Shown here piece by piece: positions 53,027-62,549 of a stretch of DNA of 64,000 bases. The position numbers and the translations under genes are program-made. The stretch lies in contig JAUIJL010000001.1 of NCBI GenBank assembly GCA_030431255.1, positions 1,116,001 through 1,180,000 of the forward strand, written 5' to 3'. The notes beneath the pieces are model-generated. The model worked only from the letters and a program-made list of their open reading frames with translations, made no database searches and was not told where the DNA came from. Numbering within the stretch: the stretch's first letter is position 1; each line of letters opens with the position of its first letter. Source of the DNA: Thermoanaerobaculia bacterium. Lineage in GTDB: Bacteria; Acidobacteriota; Thermoanaerobaculia; Multivoradales; J023.

Positions 53027-55497
53027 GCCGCCGAAGTCGTCTCTCAGCCTTGAGCATTGCCGCTCTGACCCTGCTGATCGCCCAAAGCTCGATCGGCTCG
53101 GAGCCGATCAGCCTGGAGCTGATCATGTCCAATCCGGCCTGGATCGGTGCCACGCCCGAGAATCCTTATTGGTCCATCGACGGTAAATCGATCTACTTCG
53201 AGGAGCCGAGGGCTGAGGACGACTTCAACGATTTGTTACGCCTGTCGCTGCAAGATCCGGAAGGGGAGCCTCTACGGATCGACGGAGCCGATTGGGGCAC
53301 GATCGATGTGCCCCAAAGGGACTTTTCAGAGGATCGCCGACGAGCGGTCTTCGAGCGTAGTGGCGATCTGTTCATCCGCTCTGTGGACGGAGAGCTGACC
53401 CAGCTGACCCGGACCAGCGCCCGGGAATCTCGCCCCTCGTTTCTGAACGGCGATCAGAGCATCGTTTTTCGACGGGACGACCAATTTTTCGTAAGGGACT
53501 TGAAATCCGGTCTCGAGCACCAACCCGTCGAGCTCAGGGCCCAGGACGATCCGGACGATGACGAAGAGCCTGACGACTTCCTGAGCCTGCAGCAAAGTCG
53601 CCTCTTTGAGGTCGTGCGCGATCACAAAGGGAGAAAGGACCGCCGGGAAGCGCGAGACGAGGCTCGTCGAGAAGCGGATCCCACTGCCCCGCCGAAGCCG
53701 ATCTATCTCGGCGAAGGAACCACCGTGTTGAACGGCGAGCTGTCGCCGAACGGCCGGTTTTTGGTTTTGCTGACGACCCCCTCCGAGCCCGCAGAGGGCC
53801 GTGGCGACCACATGCCGAGCTTCGTCAGCGCCGACGGCTATGTGGAAGTGCGCGATGTCCGGCCGAAGGTCGGCACTATTCCCGAGCCGGATCAAGCCTT
53901 GATGATGGTCGACGTCCTGGGCGCCGAAGCACGCCCGATCGAACTATCGGTGCTCCCGGGCATTGCCGAGGATCCCCTCGCGGACTTGAAGGAGGTCCAA
54001 AAAGAGAGCCGGAAAGACGACGACGGAGCTTCCGATGCCGCGGACTCCGATGTCGCCCAATCCGACGACAGCTCGGCGGCGTCTGACGAAAAGGAGCCCC
54101 GCTCGGTCGAAATCGAGGTCCTGCGTTGGAGCCCCTCCGGCGAACGGCTCGCGGTGCAAGCCCACAGCTACGACAACAAGGATCGCTGGATCGCCATCAC
54201 CGATGGCGGTGGTGAGCTCAAGCCCGTCCATCACCTTCACCTCGACAGCTGGATCAATTGGAGCTACAACGAGCTGGGTTGGTTGGACGACAACCGCCTG
54301 TGGTTTCTTTCAGAGGAAAGCGGCTGGTCTCAGCTCTACCTTTATCAGGTGGATTCGGGCAAGACTCAGCGGCTGAGCCGAGGCGACGCCGTGGTGTCGA
54401 ATCCCACACCTTCGCCGGATCATCGGTTTATCTACTTCACGGCGAATCCAGAGCATCCCGGCCGATACGACACGTTCCGGGTCGACGTAGCGACCGGAGA
54501 TATCGAGCAGGTGTCGAGCCTGGGAGGGCGCACGACGTTTGAGCTGTCCCCCACCGGGCAGCATCTCTTGCTGACGCACTCCTCGCTGCTTCAGCCCGAT
54601 GAGCTGTACCTAGCGGCCGTCGGCGCCGACCAAGGATCCACGAGCCCCGAGCCGCGCCGTTTGACCCACACCGTCAGCGAGCAGTTTGCGGCCATCGATT
54701 GGGTGGAGCCGCAGATTGTGGAGGTGCCTTCCAGCCACCACGATCGCCCCATCTACTCTCGGTTCTATGCCTCCCGCCATCCCGACCGGCTGCGTGGCGA
54801 AGACGGTAAGGTGCCGGCGGTGGTCTTCGTCCACGGCGCGGGATATTTGCAGAACTCCCACAAAGGCTTTTCCGGCTATTTCCGCGAATTCATGTTCCAC
54901 ACTTGGCTCTCCGAGCACGGGTACCATGTGCTCGACATGGATTATCGGGCCTCCGCGGGTTACGGCGTGGAGTGGCGCACGGCCATCTATCGCCAAATGG
55001 GCACGCCCGAGCTGGAGGATCTCGAGGACGGAGTGGCCTGGTTGGTGGCCAATCACGATGTCGACGTCGAGCGTGCCGGAGTGTACGGCGGTAGCTACGG
55101 CGGCTTCATGACCATGATGGCGTTATTCAAAGCGCCCGAGCTCTTCGCCGCCGGCGCGGCTCTGCGCCCGGTCACCGACTGGGCCCACTACAACCACCCC
55201 TACACCTCGAATATCCTCAACACACCGGACGTAGACCCGGAAGCCTACGCTAGAAGCTCGCCGATCGAATTCGCCGACGGGCTCCAGAATCACCTGCTCA
55301 TTTGCGCTCCGATGCTCGACGACAACGTTTTCTTCCAAGATACGGTTCGACTGACCCAGCGCTTCATTGAGCTGGGACAGACAAACTTCGAGGTGGCTCT
55401 CTATCCCGTGGAGCCCCACGGATTTCGGCGTCCCTCCAGCTGGCTCGATGAGTATCGGCGAATCTTCCGCCTCTTCGAGCAGAAACTGGCACCGTAA
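53023..55497 (+). CDS. S9-family (prolyl oligopeptidase/DPP-IV-like) secreted peptidase
   Basis: 824 residues. Signal peptide (LSALSIAALTLLIAQSS), a beta-propeller of about 560 residues and a C-terminal alpha/beta hydrolase. Catalytic Ser in YGGSYGGF, Asp in PMLDDNVFF, His in VEPHGFRR. An acidic insertion (KDDDGASDAADSDVAQSDD) interrupts one propeller blade. It is periplasmic or outer-membrane associated. Coupled to the upstream lipoprotein. Confidence 0.93.
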   Translation: MSRRSRLSALSIAALTLLIAQSSIGSEPISLELIMSNPAWIGATPENPYWSIDGKSIYFEEPRAEDDFNDLLRLSLQDPEGEPLRIDGADWGTIDVPQRDFSEDRRRAVFERSGDLFIRSVDGELTQLTRTSARESRPSFLNGDQSIVFRRDDQFFVRDLKSGLEHQPVELRAQDDPDDDEEPDDFLSLQQSRLFEVVRDHKGRKDRREARDEARREADPTAPPKPIYLGEGTTVLNGELSPNGRFLVLLTTPSEPAEGRGDHMPSFVSADGYVEVRDVRPKVGTIPEPDQALMMVDVLGAEARPIELSVLPGIAEDPLADLKEVQKESRKDDDGASDAADSDVAQSDDSSAASDEKEPRSVEIEVLRWSPSGERLAVQAHSYDNKDRWIAITDGGGELKPVHHLHLDSWINWSYNELGWLDDNRLWFLSEESGWSQLYLYQVDSGKTQRLSRGDAVVSNPTPSPDHRFIYFTANPEHPGRYDTFRVDVATGDIEQVSSLGGRTTFELSPTGQHLLLTHSSLLQPDELYLAAVGADQGSTSPEPRRLTHTVSEQFAAIDWVEPQIVEVPSSHHDRPIYSRFYASRHPDRLRGEDGKVPAVVFVHGAGYLQNSHKGFSGYFREFMFHTWLSEHGYHVLDMDYRASAGYGVEWRTAIYRQMGTPELEDLEDGVAWLVANHDVDVERAGVYGGSYGGFMTMMALFKAPELFAAGAALRPVTDWAHYNHPYTSNILNTPDVDPEAYARSSPIEFADGLQNHLLICAPMLDDNVFFQDTVRLTQRFIELGQTNFEVALYPVEPHGFRRPSSWLDEYRRIFRLFEQKLAP

Positions 55498-55804
55498 ATC
55501 CGTTTAAGCGAACGCTTTTGCCATGAAATCTGGTAATATTGGGGGGCATGTCAGTCAACCGACTTTTCTCCGCGACGAAGCGCCCCGAGCTATCGGGTCT
55601 GCCCCAGATGCTCCTCACCGATGCCTCGGTATGAGCCGTGCGCGGCTGGTTTGCTGCAAACCCCTGAAATCTCTTGTTTCCCGGGTTTCTTGAGGCATGT
55701 CGAAAAGAATTTCCCCAAACCAGCTTCGACTCCGGTGATGTTCCGGATCGACATAAACCACCCTAGAACAGCTTTCCTCGGAATCGTCCGGGGGGGAGGT
55801 CCCC
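55498..55804 (+). promoter_or_regulatory. infC leader with extended -10 promoter
   Basis: 307 bp. TGGTAATAT at 55531-55539 matches an extended -10 (TGnTAnnnT) and would give a leader of about 260 nt. A 28-codon frame (55548-55634) lies in it, with a G-run before its ATG. Strong Shine-Dalgarno GGGGGGAGGT at 55791-55800 leads to the ATT start. No L20-type pseudoknot was identified by eye. Confidence 0.5.
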
Positions 55805-56368
55805 ATTCGTAGTCGTAGATTCGTGCGACCTGTGCGGCCCAATGCCAACGAGCCGCGCATCAACCACCGCATTCGTAAAAGTCCCGTACGTCTAATCGAT
55901 GCCGACGGTACCCAAGTGGGTATCGTGCCGGTCGAAGACGCGCGGAAACGTGCCAAGGAACAGGGTTTGGATCTCGTCGAGGTCGGAGCCAGCGCCGAGC
56001 CGCCGGTCGTTAAGATCATGGATTGGGGCAAGGCCAAATTCGATCGCGAGAAGAAGGCCCGCGAAGCCAAGAAAAAGAGCGTCACGATTGAGATCAAGGA
56101 AGTCAAATTTCGTCCCACCATCGACGATCACGACTTCGACATCAAGCTCAACCGGGCGATCAAATTCCTTGAGAAGGGCAAGAAGGTCAAGGTGACCGTC
56201 TTCTTCCGCTATCGACAGCTCCGTCGTCCGGAGCTCGGCGTTCAGATTCTGGACAAGGTGACCCAATCGACAACCGAGGTCGCCTCTGTGGAAAGCCGGT
56301 CCAGACTGGAAGGGCGACAGATGACGATGATCCTGGCGCCGCTCAACCAGCCCGTAGCACAAGCCTGA
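55805..56368 (+). CDS. infC: translation initiation factor IF-3, ATT start codon
   Basis: 187 residues. N-domain (NEPRINHRIRKSPVRLIDAD, VEVGASAEPPVVKIMDWGK), basic linker (KAREAKKK) and C-domain (EVKFRPTIDDHDFDIKL; SRLEGRQMTMILAP). The ATT at 55805 is 5 bases from GGAGG and in frame; the usual-type GTG at 55823 has no such site. ATT/AUU starts are a known infC feature by which IF-3 represses its own translation. rpmI and rplT do not follow: a terminator comes at once. Confidence 0.93.
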   Translation: MRSRRFVRPVRPNANEPRINHRIRKSPVRLIDADGTQVGIVPVEDARKRAKEQGLDLVEVGASAEPPVVKIMDWGKAKFDREKKAREAKKKSVTIEIKEVKFRPTIDDHDFDIKLNRAIKFLEKGKKVKVTVFFRYRQLRRPELGVQILDKVTQSTTEVASVESRSRLEGRQMTMILAPLNQPVAQA

Positions 56369-56398
56369 CGAATCGCGAGGAGCGTGGTGGATCCGCGA

Positions 56399-56425
56399 AA
56401 AAGACCCGGTCATTCCGGGTCTTTT
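56399..56425 (+). terminator. rho-independent terminator of infC
   Basis: GACCCGG (56403-56409) pairs with CCGGGTC (56415-56421), loop of 5, flanked by A5 and T5, so it can act in both directions with convergent tatD. Confidence 0.9.
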
Positions 56426-56478
56426 TCGTGAGACGTCTCACTCCGTTCGCGAGCCGCTAGCTCTCTGCTACCACTTGC

Positions 56479-57288
56479 TCAAGTGGATTCGGAGCGAGCC
56501 TTCGGAGAAGCCTTGGGAAAAAGTCGATAGAAATTCTCGGTGGTCAGGGCCGAAGCTTCCAAGGGGCTCAAACCGAGCTCCGCGGCAACCCGCTCGACCA
56601 CTTCCACCACAAAGCCGGGCTCGTTCTTCTTGCCACGGTGAGGCACAGGGGCCAGATAGGGGCTGTCGGTTTCCACGAGCAGCCTGTCCTTCCCCACCAG
56701 CGGCAAGACCTCGCGCACGTTATCCGCTCGCTTGAAGGTCACCATGCCGGAAAATCCCAGATAGGCGCCGCGCGACAACACAGCTTCCGCCATCGGCTTT
56801 CCACCGGCGAAGGAGTGGAAGTCCGCCACCAGCGATTCGAATTCCGGATCCGAGTAGATCTCGGTCATCAGCTCATTCGAGTCTCGATTGTGCACGATGA
56901 CCGGCATGTCCAGCTCCATGGCCAAACGCCACTGCTCCTTCATCACCTGCTCTTGCAGTGCTCGAGGGGCATGGTCATAGTAGAAGTCGAGCCCGCACTC
57001 GCCGATTGCGACCACTTTGGGATCGGCGGCTAGGTCTCGAAGCCTTTCCGAGTCACCGTCTTGCCAAGTCTCCGCTTCGTGGGGATGCACGCCCAGCGAA
57101 CACCAGACATCGTCATGTCGATGGCATAGATCGAGCAGAAAGTCTGCGTTGGAAAGGCGGATACCCGGAGCTAAAAAACCGACGACACCACGCTCTCGGG
57201 CGCGGTCGAGGGCCGGCTCGAGGTCCTCGGGCGCCAAGGACTGAAGGTGGCAGTGGGAATCTACGACCCCCAACGGCTGATTCACCAT
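56479..57288 (-). CDS. tatD: TatD-family metal-dependent hydrolase
   Basis: 269 residues. HxH in DSHCHL, Glu in IGECGLDFYYD, His in IVHNRD, His in FHSFAG and Asp in ETDSPYLAP give the two-metal site. TatD proteins are 3'-5' DNases or D-Tyr-tRNA-like hydrolases. The ATG begins one base after the metG stop; metG-tatD adjacency is common. Confidence 0.93.
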   Translation of the reverse strand: MVNQPLGVVDSHCHLQSLAPEDLEPALDRARERGVVGFLAPGIRLSNADFLLDLCHRHDDVWCSLGVHPHEAETWQDGDSERLRDLAADPKVVAIGECGLDFYYDHAPRALQEQVMKEQWRLAMELDMPVIVHNRDSNELMTEIYSDPEFESLVADFHSFAGGKPMAEAVLSRGAYLGFSGMVTFKRADNVREVLPLVGKDRLLVETDSPYLAPVPHRGKKNEPGFVVEVVERVAAELGLSPLEASALTTENFYRLFPKASPKARSEST

Positions 57289-57289
57289 T

Positions 57290-59257
57290 TCACTTCACCC
57301 GCGTTCCGGCGGGAACCTCCGACTCCGGGCTGAGCAACACCGGCTTTCCGTCGGCGGTCGCCGCCAACACCATGCCGTTGGACTCGACTCCCATCAATTT
57401 CGCCGGTTTGAGATTGGCCACCACAATGACCTGGCGACCCATCAGGGCCTCCGGCTCGTAAGCCTTGCCCAATCCGGCCACCACGGTGCGCTCGGAGCTT
57501 TCTCCGGCATCCACGGAAAGCTTCAGCAGCTTGTCGGATTTGGGCACCCTCTCGGCAGTTTGGATGGTGGCGACCTTAAGCATCACACCAAAGAAATCAT
57601 CGATCGAGATAAGCCCTTCCGCCGACGAAGCTTGCGTTTTGCCCTTCCCACTCCTCTTTTCTTTGTTCTCGGCAGCCGCGGGCGCTTTTGCGTCCTTTGC
57701 CTCTTTCTTGGCTTCGGCCCCTTTCAGATACTCCTTCTTGTCGATGCGCGGAAAGAGCGGCTCCACGGCCCCGAGGGTTTTGCCGGTTCCCAAGCCACCC
57801 CAAGACAAGGCTCCTTCGGTGAAGGTCTCGGGCACATCGGCGCCGATCGACTCCAGAATTTTGGGAGCTTTCTCGGGCAAAATCGGCAACAGGGCGGTCG
57901 CGACCAGCCGTAGCGCCTCCAAACCGGCCCAGAGCACTTCCGCAACCTCCCCTTTCTGGGATTCGTCCTTGAGCTTTTTCCACGGCTCGTTGCGCACCAA
58001 GAATTGGCTGATCTCCTGGTTCAACTTAGACAAGCTGCGCAGGGCTTCGTGGAAGCTGAAGACCTCCATGTGGCCCCGATATTCCGCCATCGCCTGTTCC
58101 GCTTCCGCTTTTAGGCCGTCGCCCTTTGCCGGCGGCAAGGCGCCGTCGAAAGCTCTGCGAGACAGGGTCACCAAACGGCTGAGGGTGTTGCCGATGTCGT
58201 TGGCCAGATCGCTGTTGTAGCGCTCGATAAAGGCTTCGTCCGAAAATCCTGCGTCCTGTCCGAAGGCCATATCCCGCAGCACGTAATAACGCAGCGCCTC
58301 GTGGCCGAAGTCCTGTAGCAGATAGTCGGGTCGGACCACGTTGCCGATGGATTTCGACATCTTCAAATTGTCGCGTAACCACCAGCCGTGGGCCCACACA
58401 GTCGTCGGTAGCGGCAGCTCCGCCGACAACAGAAACGCCGGCCAAAAGACGGCGTGAAAACGCAGAATGTCCTTGCCCACGAAGTGGATGCGGGCGCCGT
58501 CACCCTGCCAAAAATCGCGATAGAGCTGGTCGGAGTCGGAGCCGTAACCGAGGGCGCTGATGTAGTTGGTGAGGGCATCGAGCCAAACGTAGATGGTGTG
58601 GCCTTCAAACCCCGGCAACGGAATGCCCCAATCGACGGTGGTCCTCGAGACCGAAAGGTCTTTCAGCCCCTGGGCGACAAATTGTTTGACCTCGTTGAGC
58701 CGACTTTCCGGTCGCACGAATTCCGGGTGGGCCTCGTAATGGGCGAGCAAGGCGTCTTGGTATTTCGACAATCGAAAAAAGACGTTTTCCTCACTTTGGC
58801 GATCACACGGAGTTTCGTGGATCGGGCAGCGGTCCCCCTCGAGCAGCTCCTTGTCGGTGTAGAAGGTTTCGCAGCGCACGCAGTAGAAACCCTCGTGGCG
58901 ATCGACGTAGAGATCTCCTTTTTCCGCGATACGCGCGACGATCTTCTCCACTCCCGCCCAATGCCTCGGCTCAGTGGTTCGGATGAAATCGTCGTGGGTC
59001 ATCTCCAGCTGCTGCCACAGCTGGTGATAACGCTCGACCACCCGATCCGCCAAAGCGATCGGCTCGATGCCTTGCTCGGCGGCGGTCTTCTGAATCTTCT
59101 GCCCGTGCTCGTCCGTGCCGGTCAGGAAATAGACGTCGTCCCCCTCTAGCCTGCGATAGCGGGCCACTGTGTCCGCGACCAGGGTGGAATAGATATGGCC
59201 GATATGGGGTAAGTCGTTGACGTAATAAATCGGTGTGGTGATGTAGGTCTTGCTCAT
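57290..59257 (-). CDS. metG: methionyl-tRNA synthetase with C-terminal tRNA-binding domain
   Basis: 655 residues. HIGH-like HIGHIY, KMSKS in LKMSKSIGNVV, zinc knuckle CVRC...CPIHETPC, and after a Lys/Ala-rich linker (515-545) a Trbp111/EMAP domain (MLKVATIQTAERVPKSDKLL). Charges initiator and elongator tRNA-Met. Confidence 0.97.
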   Translation of the reverse strand: MSKTYITTPIYYVNDLPHIGHIYSTLVADTVARYRRLEGDDVYFLTGTDEHGQKIQKTAAEQGIEPIALADRVVERYHQLWQQLEMTHDDFIRTTEPRHWAGVEKIVARIAEKGDLYVDRHEGFYCVRCETFYTDKELLEGDRCPIHETPCDRQSEENVFFRLSKYQDALLAHYEAHPEFVRPESRLNEVKQFVAQGLKDLSVSRTTVDWGIPLPGFEGHTIYVWLDALTNYISALGYGSDSDQLYRDFWQGDGARIHFVGKDILRFHAVFWPAFLLSAELPLPTTVWAHGWWLRDNLKMSKSIGNVVRPDYLLQDFGHEALRYYVLRDMAFGQDAGFSDEAFIERYNSDLANDIGNTLSRLVTLSRRAFDGALPPAKGDGLKAEAEQAMAEYRGHMEVFSFHEALRSLSKLNQEISQFLVRNEPWKKLKDESQKGEVAEVLWAGLEALRLVATALLPILPEKAPKILESIGADVPETFTEGALSWGGLGTGKTLGAVEPLFPRIDKKEYLKGAEAKKEAKDAKAPAAAENKEKRSGKGKTQASSAEGLISIDDFFGVMLKVATIQTAERVPKSDKLLKLSVDAGESSERTVVAGLGKAYEPEALMGRQVIVVANLKPAKLMGVESNGMVLAATADGKPVLLSPESEVPAGTRVK

Positions 59258-59298
59258 GACTGGATTCCTCGGCCTTCGCTACACTTTCCAAAGGCCGT

Positions 59299-60219
59299 TC
59301 AATTGACTCGCAGGTCGTCCACGGAAAAAACAAATTGGCCCAAGCAGAAGGCGCATTCGAGAATCGCCTCTCCCTGCTCGTTGCCGACACTTTCCAGGTC
59401 CTCGGCGGGCAGCGCCAACAATCGCTTGAGCAGGACCTCTCGGCTACAGGAGCACTGGTACCGGAGATCATGCGCTTCGAGGTCCTGGGGCTCCAGACCG
59501 AATAGGGCCGCTGCCAAGAGCTGGTCAGCCCCCCCTTCCTGGAGCAGGGACCCAATGTCCTTGAGGTCGGCCAAGTTTTTCTCTAGGGCCGTCAAGCTCT
59601 CTTCGGACGCTCCTGGCAGCGCTTCTACCAACAACCCACCTGCGGCGACGATTCCCGTCGGCGCAGGCTTGGTGGTCAACAGAGCGGCCGAACGGACCTG
59701 CTGGCTTTGGTGAAGAAAGTGCACCAGATCCTCGCCGATTTCTCCGGATGCCAGCTCGGTTTGGCTGATCCAGGGCTCGGGCCGACGCTCGCTCTCTTGG
59801 CTGACTCGGAAGAGCCCCTTTCCCACCGCGGCGCCGACATCGAGGGCTCGGCCGTCGACCCCGGGGAATCGCAGGTGCTCCAAAATCGCACGCATATTTC
59901 CGCTGCTGTCGACTTCCGCTTGAATCTTGCCCAGGGGGCCGTCCCCCAAAACGTCGACCCGCAGACGGCCCGGGTATTTGGTGCTGAACCGCAGCAGCAA
60001 AGCCGCGGCAGCCATGGATCGGCCGAGGGCAATGGCCGCCACGGGGGACGGATCGAGCCGACGGCGTAAGCTTTCTACGGGACGGGTGATATCGGCTACC
60101 GCCCACCGCAAGTCGCCGTTGCCGGCCACTCCGAGACGAAGCCGGCCGACGGCATCTTCATCGGCTGAGGCGTAAAGAGGCTCTAAGTTTTCTTGCATCT
60201 TGCTCGAGACCGTTCTCAT
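59299..60219 (-). CDS. hslO: Hsp33 redox-regulated chaperone
   Basis: 306 residues from ATG 60219 (60198 also possible). C-terminal zinc site with CxC in YQCSCSREV and CxxC in LECAFC; oxidation releases zinc and switches on holdase activity. GKGLFRVSQ and GGLLVEALPGA are family features. 41 bp upstream of metG. Confidence 0.94.
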   Translation of the reverse strand: MRTVSSKMQENLEPLYASADEDAVGRLRLGVAGNGDLRWAVADITRPVESLRRRLDPSPVAAIALGRSMAAAALLLRFSTKYPGRLRVDVLGDGPLGKIQAEVDSSGNMRAILEHLRFPGVDGRALDVGAAVGKGLFRVSQESERRPEPWISQTELASGEIGEDLVHFLHQSQQVRSAALLTTKPAPTGIVAAGGLLVEALPGASEESLTALEKNLADLKDIGSLLQEGGADQLLAAALFGLEPQDLEAHDLRYQCSCSREVLLKRLLALPAEDLESVGNEQGEAILECAFCLGQFVFSVDDLRVN

Positions 60220-60298
60220 ATGCGGACCGCGAGGACCATCACGGTGGATCTGACTTGGGTAGGTTCCTGGATCGAAGAACCTCGATCCGGCGCCAAAG

Positions 60299-61105
60299 CT
60301 ACCACGCCCCGCGCTGCTTGAGGGAGACCCAGCTGCCATGATTGCCCACAATGAGATGGTCCATCAGCCGCACACCCATCAGCTCGCAGGCCTGGGCCAT
60401 GCGGAAGGTGAAGTCGAGATCCTCCTGGCTCGGCCCGGGATCCCCGCTGGGGTGGGTATGAAACAACAGCAAACCCGCGGCCCCGACCAACAGCGCCTCC
60501 CGCAGGATGGCCCTCGGCTCCACGGCGGCTCGGGTCAAGGTGCCCCGAAAGATCTCCGATTCGTCGATCAGGTGATTGCGCATATCCACGAATAGGGCTC
60601 CCATGACCTCTTGGTCGAATTTGCCGTAGCGAAGGTAGAGGTAGCGGGCCACGGACTCCGGGCGATCCATCACGCTTTGATGGCTCAAGCTCGCCCGGGT
60701 CAACCGGCGGCTGAGCTCCACCGCCGCCATAATCGAAGCGGCCTTGGCCGGTCCCAAGCCATACCGCCGCATGCGACGGATATCGGTCCACAGGAGACCG
60801 CCGATCCCCCCATGCTCGTGGATCAGCTCGGCGGCCATCGCGATCGCGGATTGCCCCGGCTTGCCGGTCCGCAACAAGACGGCAACCAGCTCTTCGTCGG
60901 CCAAAGCCCCCTCTCCGAGCTTGAGCATCCGCTCCCTGGGACGTTGGCTCTTCGGTCGCGAGGTGATCGGCAGCTCGATCATCGACTCGGGAGCCGATGC
61001 GGAGGATTTCGCAGCCGATTTAGTCCTCGATCCCTTCCGAGCCCAGGCCGAGGGCTCGCCACCTTCGGTGCTCAACGAGTTGTTCGCCATCACGGCTTTC
61101 TTCAT
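60299..61105 (-). CDS. radC: RadC-family JAB domain protein
   Basis: 268 residues from the ATG at 61105, which has GAGGAG 6 bases upstream. Helix-hairpin-helix (RRYGLGPAKAASI) then a JAB/MPN domain with the metal motif HTHPSGDPGPSQED and upstream Glu in ESEIFRGTL. Despite the name, a DNA-repair role is doubtful. 79 bp before hslO. Confidence 0.94.
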   Translation of the reverse strand: MKKAVMANNSLSTEGGEPSAWARKGSRTKSAAKSSASAPESMIELPITSRPKSQRPRERMLKLGEGALADEELVAVLLRTGKPGQSAIAMAAELIHEHGGIGGLLWTDIRRMRRYGLGPAKAASIMAAVELSRRLTRASLSHQSVMDRPESVARYLYLRYGKFDQEVMGALFVDMRNHLIDESEIFRGTLTRAAVEPRAILREALLVGAAGLLLFHTHPSGDPGPSQEDLDFTFRMAQACELMGVRLMDHLIVGNHGSWVSLKQRGAW

Positions 61106-61286
61106 CACAGTCTCCTCATGTTCAGAGCTTAAGCGCCCATTGAATGTGAAACCCCGCGAGTAGGGTCTCCTAAGAGACTTGGACGGAAAAACGTCTCGCA
61201 AATCTGCAAGTCGGACAAATTTTTCGGCAGATGCTTCCGATATGTGTCCTCAACCGCCCCTTTCGGCTCACCTGAGTCGGCCTAAC

Positions 61287-61343
61287 GAGCCGGCGCCTGA
61301 GTCGCTCAGTGAGTCGGCGCCTGAGTCGCTCAATGAGTCGGCG
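61287..61343. repeat. 24-bp tandem repeat, 2.4 copies
   Basis: Units GAG(C/T)CGGCGCCTGAGTCGCT at 61287-61310 and 61311-61334 and a partial third to 61343, in the divergent spacer between radC and the agmatinase-family gene (61106-61399). Nothing else is seen in that spacer. Confidence 0.9.
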
Positions 61344-61399
61344 ATTTTGACGTTCAGGGGATCTTTCCTCCAAAACTCCGACCTGCTACCCTCCCGCCC

Positions 61400-62305
61400 A
61401 TGAATTCACAGAATCCAAGCTTCCTAGGCCTCGACGCTGAGCAACCTGAGCCCGCTGCCGCCCGGGCGGTCATTTTGCCCCTGCCGTTCGAGCGTACGGT
61501 CTCCTACGGTAAAGGCACCGCCGACGGCCCCAGAGCGCTGCTCGACGCCTCCGCCTACGTCGAGCTCTACGATGAAGAGCTGCGGACCGAGGACCATAGC
61601 CGCCAAATCCACACCGCGGAGCCCTTCGACCCCGCCGCGGACCTCGAGCTCTCCGAGGCTATGGCCGAGATCCAAGACCATGCCCGTGAATGGATGCAGT
61701 CGGGAAAATTCCTGGTCTCCATCGGAGGCGAGCACAGCTTGACCTACCCGTTGGTGGCGGCGGCACAAGAGGTCTTTTCGGGCCCGATGGGGGTGGTGCA
61801 ATTCGACGCCCACGCGGATTTGCGGGACGAATACGAGGGAACGCGCTTCAGTCACGCGGCGGTGATGCGACGAATTGTCGACGACCTGTCCCTGCCGACC
61901 CTGGCCGTGGGCATTCGCTCTCTTTCCGGCCCAGAGGCGAAGCTTGTCCAAGACCGCGGGCTTCCGGTGATTTGGAGCCACGAATGGCACGAGGACGCAC
62001 GCTCGGGATCCCTGGAACGATTCGCGGCCTACCTAGATCAGCTGCCGGAGCAGATTTACCTGACCTTTGACTTGGATTTCCTCGATCCGTCGCTGCTGCC
62101 GGGCACCGGCACCCCGGAGCCCGGCGGAGGGGAGTGGCACCCCACCATGGCGGCCCTGCGCTATCTCTTCGAGCATAAGACCGTGGTCGCCATGGATGTC
62201 GTGGAGCTCGCCCCCGAGCCCGACCGAACCGTCAGCGACTTTGTCGCGGCAAAGCTGGTCTACAAGTCCCTGGGCTATCGCCTGGGTCTCTCCCCCAAGG
62301 GCTGA
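61400..62305 (+). CDS. speB: agmatinase/arginase-family ureohydrolase
   Basis: 301 residues. Mn ligands: His in GGEHSLT, DAHAD in VVQFDAHADLRDE, DLDFLDP in TFDLDFLDPSLLPG. The SpeB-like N-terminus and the PGTGTPEPGG loop favour agmatine over arginine, giving putrescine and urea. Substrate is inferred; guanidinobutyrase is an alternative. Confidence 0.88.
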   Translation: MNSQNPSFLGLDAEQPEPAAARAVILPLPFERTVSYGKGTADGPRALLDASAYVELYDEELRTEDHSRQIHTAEPFDPAADLELSEAMAEIQDHAREWMQSGKFLVSIGGEHSLTYPLVAAAQEVFSGPMGVVQFDAHADLRDEYEGTRFSHAAVMRRIVDDLSLPTLAVGIRSLSGPEAKLVQDRGLPVIWSHEWHEDARSGSLERFAAYLDQLPEQIYLTFDLDFLDPSLLPGTGTPEPGGGEWHPTMAALRYLFEHKTVVAMDVVELAPEPDRTVSDFVAAKLVYKSLGYRLGLSPKG

Positions 62306-62549
62306 AGCTCGACCGCTGCCGGTGAAATACTCGGGTCACCGCGATTTCCATGGGCTCTCCGTGAAATACATGGGCAGGCTCGACCATGCAAAGGTGTAAC
62401 GTTGCGCTCGGCTAAATCACCAACACCTGAGCACCGGAATCACATCCGCGTGTATTTCCCCATGAACGAGAGCCATGTTCCAACCTTTGCAGTGCGCCCA
62501 AACCCCGTTGATGCTAGACTCTCCGCATTCATCACGACTGCGACGGCCC

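Noticed and set aside
55548-55634. 28-codon frame in the infC leader, possible leader peptide
   Set aside because: No regulatory codon run and no clear spacing; kept only as a note in the leader entry.
55823-56368. GTG start for infC
   Set aside because: GGAGG is too far upstream for it and correctly placed for ATT 55805, which is a known infC start type.
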